From: Cephalothrix spiralis
Lineage: Eukaryota; Nemertea; Palaeonemertea; Archinemertea; Cephalotrichidae
NCBI GenBank assembly: GCA_032353305.1
Contig: JAUCNG010409026.1
Span: 1-10,321, forward strand
Reading direction: 5' to 3'
Length of the DNA stretch: 10,321 nt
Position 1 is the stretch's first letter. Each line of letters begins with the position of its first letter. Below the pieces are notes generated by a model. The model saw only the letters and a program-made list of their open reading frames with translations. It searched no databases and had not been told where the DNA came from. Position numbers and translations under genes: made by a program. Positions 1-7,931 of this stretch are shown one piece after another.

Positions 1-57
1 AGGTATAGGACTTAGAATAATTTTGTGAAAAAATCATTTAACAGTACATTTATGTGT

Positions 58-63
58 TTTATT
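58..63 (-). terminator. Poly(A) signal AATAAA of the 618-residue gene
   Basis: AATAAA reads on the minus strand 5 bp after the TAG stop (70-68). The short spacing is typical of compact large DNA virus genomes. Confidence 0.65.
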
Positions 64-67
64 ATTT

Positions 68-1924
68 CTACTTCAATTGTTCTGTAGGTACATTCAAATC
101 GAAATTGTTCTTGTATTTCTGTGTGAAGTCTTCCCATCGTCTCACGATTCCAGCTCTAGTCAGTCTGTTCTTACACAAATCTTCGCAACGTAGTATGGAT
201 TTCCTCTTCAAAATACCATCTGCATCGAACAAACTCGACTGCAGAAACTCCACGTTAGTTCTCGGATTCTTGTACTTGAAACTTATACTGTTGTAATCAC
301 CGACGTCAGAATTCATACCACCAGATTTGCGACACGTACTCTTAATATTGTACTCTGCAAAATTGTTCCTATTTGACTCTATATGATCGACAACTGCCTT
401 ACCAACGGTTTGAAAAAGATACATTTGTTTATGCTCGTTCATTTGATGTGTGTTCATTTCCCATGCTATGAATTCTATCAAGTCGTTCATTACAGCAGAT
501 ATAAGTGTGCCCAGTTTGTGCGACATGTACGCCTTTACGTTGGCCAGAAACATGTTTATCTTTGCTGACGAATTCGGACACTTGAACATGTTCACCAACT
601 GTTCCATGACGATCATGAACTGACTGCTGGACCTACCACTCACTCTACAGCATCTCGGAAAGAACTGCAATTCCACCAAGTCCATACCGTCGTCACAACC
701 AACATTTTTGACACCATAGTGTCCATGACCGTCTTCATCGCCTCCAGCAAACCCAGGTTTGTTCTTCACTGTACCACCAACCCCACTTGTACCTCTACAT
801 CGTCTCTTGCTACGTCCTCTGCCTTTATCAATACCGTCGCTCTTTTTCTTATTGTCAGTCTTCCTACGGAAGCTTACATTTCTCCTGTTGCCATCAATTT
901 CCCGTGGAACAGCCACCACTAGTTTGTCAGCGTGAAACGTCTCTTTTTCCAAAAGCGGAATAGTACACCCGTCTGTATAGGTCATTTCGTTAGTGATACC
1001 CATAAAAGGGTCGTAAATCGTACTAGAACACGTGGTCATGATAGATTTGCCCAATTGGCCCATAGCCTGACCATCTTTAGCGCAAACTGCTCTTGTAAAC
1101 AAACCGAACTCTTCGAAGCCCTTGCTCATGTTTATATTAATGTGATACGTCTGAATAGGACATGTTTTAAAAAACTTAAAGTTCTTATGATGTCTACTAC
1201 CTGAACCACCACCACTCTCACTGTCGCCCGTACCAAAAGCCTTACCACTGTGTTCGTCCGACAAACCCGTGTTAGCGTTCATGTACATACATCTCGGAGC
1301 AACTTTATACATCGTGGCTGTGCCATTAGGATCCCTACTGCATATAACCTGTCTACTGGATGAATTGTGCGTAAAGGAGCCATTTGTATTCAAATATCTA
1401 TCGTCATTATCATACTTTGTCTCATCAGACACCCCGTTCACACAATCCCTTGGTCCATGGTCCCTTTTATCCCACAGCGAGCCACAGTTTAACAAACTCA
1501 CCTCCGACGAAGCCTTATACATGTACACGCGAACCTGCTCTATCAAATTTACCGTAAAATACACATTCTGATCGGCTATGTCAGATTTCTGAAACACTTT
1601 CTTCCTAACAGGCTCACTGTCCTGAATTTTCCAAGTGGAAACACCACCATCTCCTAACTCACTCGTCGCCGGTACCTTTTGAATCCATTTCGTACTTTTA
1701 TAATTATAATGTCCTCTTTCATACAAGCTATTCGTATGTTCCACGTCTATCCTTGCTCTTTTACACGTGTTCGCCATGATATCGTCTACACAAAAGTGCC
1801 TCTTGCCGTTTTTTGTATATTTGCGACGTTCTGAATTTATCTTTGCCATTTGAGACTCCAAACCAGCCACGAAGGTATTGCAGTCTAAACTCAAACTGTT
1901 AAATAAACCGCCCGAATCGAACAT
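68..1924 (-). CDS. Orphan 618-residue basic, cysteine-rich protein, probably nuclear
   Basis: I do not recognise the family. The frame is open on the minus strand from a stop at 1960-1958 to TAG at 70-68, and the first ATG in it is at 1924-1922; the GTG at 1930 is not a likely eukaryotic start. The next Met codon is at 1849. There is no signal peptide and no clear membrane segment. Visible features are a small basic patch (KRAR) near residue 55, a Gly/Ser-rich stretch ending in HH near residues 232-245, and a strongly basic region around residues 345-378 (RRK, KKK, KRRCR) that resembles a multipartite nuclear-localisation signal and could bind nucleic acid. A Gly/Asp/His-rich segment follows. 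About 18 cysteines are scattered, with no zinc-finger spacing I can name. A TATA box lies about 70 bp upstream and AATAAA follows 5 bp after the stop. It diverges from the 1,816-residue gene with overlapping start codons. A nuclear or virion role is inference only. Confidence 0.8.
   Translation of the reverse strand: MFDSGGLFNSLSLDCNTFVAGLESQMAKINSERRKYTKNGKRHFCVDDIMANTCKRARIDVEHTNSLYERGHYNYKSTKWIQKVPATSELGDGGVSTWKIQDSEPVRKKVFQKSDIADQNVYFTVNLIEQVRVYMYKASSEVSLLNCGSLWDKRDHGPRDCVNGVSDETKYDNDDRYLNTNGSFTHNSSSRQVICSRDPNGTATMYKVAPRCMYMNANTGLSDEHSGKAFGTGDSESGGGSGSRHHKNFKFFKTCPIQTYHININMSKGFEEFGLFTRAVCAKDGQAMGQLGKSIMTTCSSTIYDPFMGITNEMTYTDGCTIPLLEKETFHADKLVVAVPREIDGNRRNVSFRRKTDNKKKSDGIDKGRGRSKRRCRGTSGVGGTVKNKPGFAGGDEDGHGHYGVKNVGCDDGMDLVELQFFPRCCRVSGRSSSQFMIVMEQLVNMFKCPNSSAKINMFLANVKAYMSHKLGTLISAVMNDLIEFIAWEMNTHQMNEHKQMYLFQTVGKAVVDHIESNRNNFAEYNIKSTCRKSGGMNSDVGDYNSISFKYKNPRTNVEFLQSSLFDADGILKRKSILRCEDLCKNRLTRAGIVRRWEDFTQKYKNNFDLNVPTEQLK
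1816..1822 (+). promoter_or_regulatory. Weak TATA-like element upstream of the giant gene
   Basis: TATATTT lies 101 bp upstream of ATG 1923, inside the opposing coding sequence. It is the closest reasonable TATA match on the plus strand; an A-rich AAATAAA at 1901-1907 is too close to serve ATG 1923. Low confidence because the match is imperfect. Confidence 0.2.
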
Positions 1925-4900
1925 GGCCACAGGCCACGGTATGGAAGTGCGCTCTGCCTACGTGCCAAAATCACAATCGTACTTGGCTGGGAATTTATAT
2001 ACCCCAGAACAATGGGATGTGCCTAATGTAAAAATTGCCAATGCTTACGGACTCCTATACGAAATTAGAGGCTACACAGGACACACTACAGCATCGGCCG
2101 CAGACGTTCACTCACTTATATCTGAAAACGGTTTCCACGTTGTACAGGACCTATCACAGGCATTCGGGGCACATACGGGTATCTATCTTCTCAATCAGAA
2201 CAACGTTTGGTCTGCAACGGGTATTTTTGTAACCTACTCCAACAAGACAGACCTCGTACGCATTTTCGTACCACACTACACCTGCTGTCCTTATGTACAC
2301 CTATTGGTATTCGATAAAGACAACCACGTGTACTACAAGTCGTTAGTTGAGAAAAACAATTCCTACAGCACGACCATCTGTCCAAACGCAGAGTTTAACA
2401 AAGTTGTCCAACAATACTTTCCAACACTGGCGTGGGTCTATTCAATGATACCTATGCCCGCTGCGCACACTAATTATATAACCGAGTCCGTAAATCTACC
2501 AACATTCCTAACAACCAAGTTTTCTCAGAAAACGATGACTCATATGCAAACAAACGGGATATTGTACATGAATCCGGACGTGAAGAAAGCGGAACTATGG
2601 AAACGAGACTTGGCCGCGAAATTCATAGAGTCTCAAACTGTTACATTGAACGCAAAGATAAACGAAGTTACCGACACCTTTAGAAAACAAGGCCATACGA
2701 AACTTAACGCATGCACGATCTACGCCAATGCTCTAGTTCAAACACACCAGCGCTACTTGGAAATAAACAGAAAGCAAAAAATTAAACAGCTTATAGAAGA
2801 TTTCACCAAGAAGACAAAAAACATCAAAAATCTCACATCTCTCATCAAAGTACTCAGACAATACGTTGACGACGTAGAAAAATATGGCGAATTATTCAGA
2901 CTTGCGTCAGAATCACTGGTTATCAGTGCCGGAGAAGAAAGGAAGCTCTACGACATGCCGACATCCATGATTATACTCAACGAGATAACCATCCAACTAG
3001 AAACATGTGTTCAGGAAATCGAATCGTTCCCCACCAAACTACGTACCCATTTTCTCGTAAATCCACCCTCTACAAGCCAAAACAGGTTTTTACCCAAACA
3101 TCTCAAACGTGCCGCACCTACTCTAGCTAACTACAAGCCAGAGTTAGACGACCCTCTGCTGTCTCATGCTACCAGTGCCGTTACGAAACAAGCTGAAATC
3201 GACAAAAATGCCGCTCTGGACGATGAGAAAAAAAAACGTGAATATGTCAAGTGCAAGAACTTTGAATACTCCATAGTGAACTTTACAGAAACTTTCGTCG
3301 AAGACGATATGCAAAACATGATTCAAGGAACTATACTTAGAATAAAAACCCTACTTGATGAGTCACAGCCTGCTGTTCAAGACGAATTGGGCATATTTTT
3401 CACCACCGTAATAAACCTTGCACGAGACTTTGCCAATAAGCCCGATCTTAGTGCTATAACCAGCGAAACAGGTTCGAGTGGCGGAGGTGGTGACGCATAC
3501 AAGCTGTATCGCTATCTATCGTCTCTGAATTCAACTCTGCCCGAGCAATACGACAATATCTCCACCGTGTACGTTTCCAGTTCAAATCCACTCGTAGTAA
3601 AATACTCTTACAATGATCTACAAGCCGATTACAAAACATCAACCAATTTGAATTTCCTCAACGCATATTTCCAACAAATCAACGATATGAAAGACTATAT
3701 CGTTAAACGAAGCCAAAACGTCTATGAGAAATTCAAATTATGGACAGACACCTCAGACGAGCAGAAACCGCTACATGACTGGACATCCGTGGAACTTGTA
3801 CGTTTTACAGCCATTTTAACTAACAGCAGCCTCGTAGGCACATTAGAAGACTTCGTTTCACAAACGTACGGCAATCTGAATTCCAACACATACCAACAAC
3901 AACGCCTGGGTCTTCTTAATCGCTATACCCAAGTTTTTGAACGCGTAGACGTAATGGTGAGAAATATGATCGAAAAATACTTCCACATATGCATCCTTGA
4001 TACGATACCTCCACGAAACGGCCTTACCTATTCAAGCCTATCCCAAATACTTACTGGAAAAGGTTTGTGGACGAATCTTATCCACACCACGCAAGACGAA
4101 GAGTCATGGGATAGCCTTACGCTAGTCGACTTTGTCAAATACAAAATCACAGTCTTCAAAAAATGGTTCGAAAAGAATGTATCATCAAAACGCCTATCCA
4201 TGCCTACTTTCTCTACGAATGTTCCCGACAACATCAGAAAAGACAAAAACCAGGTCAACTACTGGAACCTGGTGGCTCAGTATGATAATGAAGACGACGA
4301 AGATTCACTTCTTACCGATTTATCTAAACAGATAGACGAAATATCACTGTTCACATCATATATCCTCGAAACAGAAAAATCGTGGAAAAAACAGAAACCA
4401 AACAGACCTAACATCTTAAGGGAACTGTGGCTTGCCACCACCAGACCTACCCCTTTGACTTTCCACGATTATGTCAACAACATTCGAAATATGGAAAATT
4501 TCTACGACATAAACCACGGATTCGATTCGCTATTACGTTGGCCTACCACATTCAGCACAAACGACCCCTTGCCGCTGTTACCTGTTCGATTACAGACTAT
4601 ATACAACTACGAAACCGCACCTACCAAAATACCATCACATCTGATTGATCTATTTTCCTGGTGGGATAAAATTGTGTACACCGCTTACTCGGACTCAGTC
4701 AGGTCGCGATATATAAACGCCATGGACATTTTCGATACGAAAATCAACAAGTGTATGAATGCGATCAAGCTTAAAGCCGTCGACGTGGTATCTCTGTCAT
4801 CTCTATACAAAGAAATCGGTGATAATCTCAATTCGAAAGAGAAAGACGATACCATTGCCTTGCGACACACGAAATTTTGGAATTTTAATAAATTCATATC

Positions 4901-7373
4901 GTCTCTGACCAACATATCATTTGTAGAACTGAGAAACAACTCATCTATAGAAAACCCCGACACGGATCGAGTTATTCCCTTCTGTCGATCTATAATAAAG
5001 CTATTCGGCAACGACCAGATGAAATCTCTTATATTCTGCCGAATAATGGACGATCGCGCTTATCCAGTGTCACGGGAAAAAGTCAACTACCCGCTTATCA
5101 CCGCTAACCCGGAAAACGCTTTGTTTCATGCCATCGACGCCAGCACTATTCAAGATCTAGCCGATGACGTTTGTACGTCTTTACTGAGAAAACTGGCAAA
5201 CATCATTGCCCTTGAATACGAAACCCGACTTGAAGCTGTAAAAAACAACGCAAGTGACGTAGCCGCATTGGAGGATGACGACTCCTTCTTCCACGCCATA
5301 GGACAAGTGTTTATGGAAAAAGTCCAACGGGTACAAGCCCAGGACATCAAATCGTACAGAGAAAAGCTTGAAGCAGTAAATAGCTCGCAAATAGATTTTA
5401 TTTACCCTTCGAAAACAGTTTCCCACTCTGTTAATTCCGAACTTCACAAAGACACGTCTACCGGTTTGAAAAGCGAAGGTGCATGTAGTCTACACACGTT
5501 GTTCTACACTACCTGTCTAACCGATTCACCCGAAGACGATTCAACCATAGGCATGCATCTTCTTGAACTTGTCAACTCGGCGAAGCACGCTGCTCTCCTA
5601 AAGCAACAGGATCAAACCTCCACGGCAGTCAAATCAAACAAATCCACTGTAGCAGCCGTTCTGTGGCAAGAGGCGATTGCGGATAAACCCAAACCGTTTC
5701 CCTTTTATTCAAGCAACCCCAAAACGAAGCAAAAATGGTTCAATTTCATCAACATGTTCCTCATAGAAGCTTTAGTCTACCTCAACCTTGATATTATAGA
5801 CATATGCAAGCTACTGGAAGACGCAGACGACGGCAAAGGACGTGTACTTAGCGACGTTTTCACCAGTCAAGTAGGTAAAACCATAGCCAAACGTGGCTTC
5901 TGCAAAGCAACGTGGAAACACAACTCTCTCGGATCAAACAGGACGTTGTACTCTATCAGCCTAACTTCCTCAATTGAAGATATAATGCCGCAATACGTTC
6001 TTCAACACGCAACGAGTAAACCCAAATTTACCTACGGCGGTAAAATACGTGGTACGCTAAATCTATATCGCAACGCTTACTCCTATCCCGACGAATGTCT
6101 TGAAAGTGTCCAAAAAACTATCAGTCCTATGCAAACATACACGAGCCACGTAACTAACAAACTACAGGACGCAAACAGAAGTGACGATGTGCTATTACTG
6201 CTAAGTAATCGACTTCAATTATTCCTAAACAATGCATACGGCACAGATACGCTTACTATAGGCCAATTAGCCTCTCTGATGGATTTAGAATTCTGGGGTT
6301 CTCGTTTTGCCTACACGCTAACCAAATTAGGCATAGAATGGGCTTCTGATGGCAATAATTTTCTCTATTCCGCAGCAGATTCAGCTCTAAACAAACCGGC
6401 TACGCCAGCAGACGAACGACGCAAAGAACTCATGTTCACGCAACATTCAACAAAACAAGAAGAGTTTATAGACATATCCGGATATCTACTCGCATTTCTA
6501 AACCAGTACAACGAAGGATTTGACAATCTTACTCAAATACACGTCCATAGACAACAGGATATTGATATTGAACCTACAGATTCGCAAGTCGCCCGAGCTG
6601 TCAACGAAATAGAACATCCCGAATCTCAAACTGAGCAACCATCTCCAATACAAAAACACGAAAGTACCATAAACCTAACCCTACCCTCCGACTCTGACGA
6701 TGACTTTGATATAAACTATAACGATGTTGCAGAGTCCATCCAACGCTTTACGCAAGCCAATGTACTTATACCTGACGATATCCTACAATATACCCTCGAG
6801 TACATGGTTAGCACCAAAAAAACAATGCAGCACATAGAGAATACGTTTAGCACTTCTATGAAGCCCGATACTGTTATTGCCGCATCTAAAACGAAAACAG
6901 AGGACCTGCTGGAAAAATTAACTCATCAATTTCAACGCGTTAGTCTTGAAAAGAACTCGTGGTACACAAATGCAGCCACGGAAACCGACGTTGATCACAT
7001 TGTCACACGCGAAGAAGAAATGGTCAACAATAAACTAATCTACGATGATTTCTTATCTACTGAAATTGAAAATATCCGTATAAATGAACAGCAGCACACA
7101 CTAGACCCAGCTTATACACAGTATCGCAGTCGTTCCCCCTCACCAACACCCACATTATCAAGGAATTCTACGCCCACAAATCTAACAGAAGAACAAATAC
7201 AAGAAATAAAATCAAGACAACCTCTTTATTCATCCACAGAAGAAATAAGCAGTATGTACGATTCAGACGTAGAGATCTCCGATCCAGAAATCACAGTTCA
7301 CACAGACGATTTAAGCTATCACGAAGAACTTGTAAATGAACTCGTTGAATGTCAAAAGCATTATGTTAAATAA
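1923..7373 (+). CDS. Giant orphan protein (1,816 residues), probable viral structural or tegument-like protein
   Basis: I do not recognise the family. ATG at 1923 (A at -3, G at +4) is the first in frame after the TGA at 1851-1853; a second Met is at 1941. The first 180 or so residues have alternating hydrophobic and aromatic segments and look like a folded domain. Residues ~278-330 are Lys/Glu/Leu-rich and probably coiled coil. A Gly/Ser loop lies at ~517-524 (GSSGGGGD) and an acidic patch (NEDDEDS) near 787. The middle is mostly helical and rich in Asn, Lys and Tyr. From ~1540 the protein appears disordered: an acidic run (SDSDDDFD) near 1595, an SRSPSPTPT stretch near 1735 suggesting SR/proline-directed kinase sites, and a Glu/Asp-rich end. 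I see no signal peptide, membrane helix, Walker box or protease motif. Very long orphan ORFs of this kind are usually virion proteins in large arthropod DNA viruses; that is analogy. The stop overlaps the poly(A) signal. Confidence 0.85.
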   Translation: MATGHGMEVRSAYVPKSQSYLAGNLYTPEQWDVPNVKIANAYGLLYEIRGYTGHTTASAADVHSLISENGFHVVQDLSQAFGAHTGIYLLNQNNVWSATGIFVTYSNKTDLVRIFVPHYTCCPYVHLLVFDKDNHVYYKSLVEKNNSYSTTICPNAEFNKVVQQYFPTLAWVYSMIPMPAAHTNYITESVNLPTFLTTKFSQKTMTHMQTNGILYMNPDVKKAELWKRDLAAKFIESQTVTLNAKINEVTDTFRKQGHTKLNACTIYANALVQTHQRYLEINRKQKIKQLIEDFTKKTKNIKNLTSLIKVLRQYVDDVEKYGELFRLASESLVISAGEERKLYDMPTSMIILNEITIQLETCVQEIESFPTKLRTHFLVNPPSTSQNRFLPKHLKRAAPTLANYKPELDDPLLSHATSAVTKQAEIDKNAALDDEKKKREYVKCKNFEYSIVNFTETFVEDDMQNMIQGTILRIKTLLDESQPAVQDELGIFFTTVINLARDFANKPDLSAITSETGSSGGGGDAYKLYRYLSSLNSTLPEQYDNISTVYVSSSNPLVVKYSYNDLQADYKTSTNLNFLNAYFQQINDMKDYIVKRSQNVYEKFKLWTDTSDEQKPLHDWTSVELVRFTAILTNSSLVGTLEDFVSQTYGNLNSNTYQQQRLGLLNRYTQVFERVDVMVRNMIEKYFHICILDTIPPRNGLTYSSLSQILTGKGLWTNLIHTTQDEESWDSLTLVDFVKYKITVFKKWFEKNVSSKRLSMPTFSTNVPDNIRKDKNQVNYWNLVAQYDNEDDEDSLLTDLSKQIDEISLFTSYILETEKSWKKQKPNRPNILRELWLATTRPTPLTFHDYVNNIRNMENFYDINHGFDSLLRWPTTFSTNDPLPLLPVRLQTIYNYETAPTKIPSHLIDLFSWWDKIVYTAYSDSVRSRYINAMDIFDTKINKCMNAIKLKAVDVVSLSSLYKEIGDNLNSKEKDDTIALRHTKFWNFNKFISSLTNISFVELRNNSSIENPDTDRVIPFCRSIIKLFGNDQMKSLIFCRIMDDRAYPVSREKVNYPLITANPENALFHAIDASTIQDLADDVCTSLLRKLANIIALEYETRLEAVKNNASDVAALEDDDSFFHAIGQVFMEKVQRVQAQDIKSYREKLEAVNSSQIDFIYPSKTVSHSVNSELHKDTSTGLKSEGACSLHTLFYTTCLTDSPEDDSTIGMHLLELVNSAKHAALLKQQDQTSTAVKSNKSTVAAVLWQEAIADKPKPFPFYSSNPKTKQKWFNFINMFLIEALVYLNLDIIDICKLLEDADDGKGRVLSDVFTSQVGKTIAKRGFCKATWKHNSLGSNRTLYSISLTSSIEDIMPQYVLQHATSKPKFTYGGKIRGTLNLYRNAYSYPDECLESVQKTISPMQTYTSHVTNKLQDANRSDDVLLLLSNRLQLFLNNAYGTDTLTIGQLASLMDLEFWGSRFAYTLTKLGIEWASDGNNFLYSAADSALNKPATPADERRKELMFTQHSTKQEEFIDISGYLLAFLNQYNEGFDNLTQIHVHRQQDIDIEPTDSQVARAVNEIEHPESQTEQPSPIQKHESTINLTLPSDSDDDFDINYNDVAESIQRFTQANVLIPDDILQYTLEYMVSTKKTMQHIENTFSTSMKPDTVIAASKTKTEDLLEKLTHQFQRVSLEKNSWYTNAATETDVDHIVTREEEMVNNKLIYDDFLSTEIENIRINEQQHTLDPAYTQYRSRSPSPTPTLSRNSTPTNLTEEQIQEIKSRQPLYSSTEEISSMYDSDVEISDPEITVHTDDLSYHEELVNELVECQKHYVK
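1994..2001 (-). promoter_or_regulatory. TATA box for the 618-residue minus-strand gene
   Basis: TATATAAA reads 5'->3' on the minus strand, 70 bp upstream of ATG 1924. A transcript starting about 30 bp downstream would have a leader of about 40-45 nt. The element is inside the first 30 codons of the opposing large gene. It is a good consensus match but not tested. Confidence 0.5.
7225..7230 (-). terminator. Candidate poly(A) signal for the minus-strand RING/IAP transcripts
   Basis: I see no AATAAA or ATTAAA on the minus strand in the spacer or just after the IAP stop. This is the first match downstream, and it lies inside the 3' end of the opposing giant gene. If used, RING and IAP messages would be 3' co-terminal and overlap the giant gene's mRNA tail to tail by about 150 nt. 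Confidence 0.3.
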
Positions 7374-7374
7374 A
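7369..7374 (+). terminator. Poly(A) signal AATAAA overlapping the giant gene's stop codon
   Basis: The TAA stop at 7371-7373 is contained within AATAAA, so the poly(A) signal and the end of translation share bases. Cleavage would fall in the spacer before 7410. Confidence 0.65.
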
Positions 7375-7555
7375 CTAGCCATAGTCCTAACCCTAACACT
7401 TACTTCATGTTTTATAAAACTTCATGAATTAATTTTCCGTTTAAAAAGGGTCAAACAACCCCCTCCGAAATTCGCTCTTTAGACCCCTTAAATGTATTCA
7501 AACAGTGTTGTAAATAGTTTCATTCGATTTAGAAGACCTCAAAGAATGAACCTAT
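7374..7555. other. Spacer between two convergent genes, with stacked palindromes
   Basis: This 182-bp non-coding stretch joins the 3' ends of the giant gene and the RING ORF. It contains two tandem CCTAAC units (7386-7397), three short palindromes between 7409 and 7434, and a C-run near 7460. I see no tRNA or convincing ORF. The plus-strand ORF starting at 7492 is antisense to the RING and looks like a shadow. Confidence 0.6.
7409..7434. repeat. Cluster of three perfect palindromes
   Basis: GTTTTATAAAAC (7409-7420, 12 bp), TTCATGAA (7421-7428) and AATTAATT (7427-7434) follow one another almost without a gap. The octamer ACTTCATG precedes the first palindrome (7402-7409) and recurs at 7419-7426. 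The core also reads as a TATA box on both strands. The role is unknown; termination, a bidirectional promoter or a protein-binding site are all possible. Confidence 0.5.
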
Positions 7556-7915
7556 CTACTTCACTGATTTTTCCCACGTGTCATTATTATCGTTTGTTCG
7601 ACACACAGCACAGCAGTAACCAAATTTATCCAATATATATGGTTTCATGCTTGCCATCCACTCTGCGAGACAACCATAACAAAACACATGGCTACATTTT
7701 ATCATTAGCTGATCGTTTAGCGTGTCACATATCGCACAATCCTTCTGTTTAGAATAAACAAATAACGTTGTGGATGGTGTTGCTGCTAAAATATATTTCT
7801 GAAGAGGTTCGTGTTTTGATTTTGGTTCGTTTTTCCAGAAATTTTTTTTTCTTATTGGAATGACTAAAAAACTAACCAAAAAGAATCTTCCTGATGGACG
7901 AACGCCCAAAAACAC
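7556..7915 (-). CDS. RING-finger protein, probable E3 ubiquitin ligase, start codon unclear
   Basis: The C-terminal half is a C3HC4 RING. Counting from the GTG at 7915, the zinc ligands are C60, C63, C74, H76, C79, C82, C102 and C105, with a 19-residue gap before the last pair. RINGs of this type recruit E2 enzymes and transfer ubiquitin. The first 58 residues are basic with a hydrophobic stretch (residues 11-20) and match nothing I know. The frame has no ATG before the RING: it opens after a stop at 8023-8021 and passes only a GTG at 7915. An ATG at 7917-7915 is out of frame and reaches a stop within 18 codons. An A9 run on the coding strand (7850-7842) and a pyrimidine-rich AG at about 7885-7864 are both visible, so the ORF could be a 3' exon, a frame-damaged gene or affected by a base-call error. 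It lies 16 bp downstream of the IAP stop. The domain is certain; the gene model is not. Confidence 0.6.
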   Translation of the reverse strand: MFLGVRPSGRFFLVSFLVIPIRKKNFWKNEPKSKHEPLQKYILAATPSTTLFVYSKQKDCAICDTLNDQLMIKCSHVFCYGCLAEWMASMKPYILDKFGYCCAVCRTNDNNDTWEKSVK

Positions 7916-7931
7916 ATGCCTCGCTTTGAAA

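Noticed and set aside
1878-1880. Earlier start for the giant protein
   Set aside because: The codon is TTG. The first real ATG in the frame is 1923, in a good context.
1923-2480. Cysteine protease or deubiquitinase domain at the N-terminus of the giant protein, as in herpesvirus large tegument proteins
   Set aside because: No credible Cys-His-Asp arrangement or conserved context around a catalytic Cys is visible.
3228-3236. A9 run in the giant gene as a frameshift or slippage site
   Set aside because: The frame continues for more than 1,300 codons beyond it and the alternative frames close quickly, so there is no sign that it is used.
7492-7752. Plus-strand 86-codon ORF with an ATG and an upstream TATA-like palindrome
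   Set aside because: Most of it is antisense to the RING zinc-ligand region, its composition is that of a reversed coding strand, and it has no recognisable domain.
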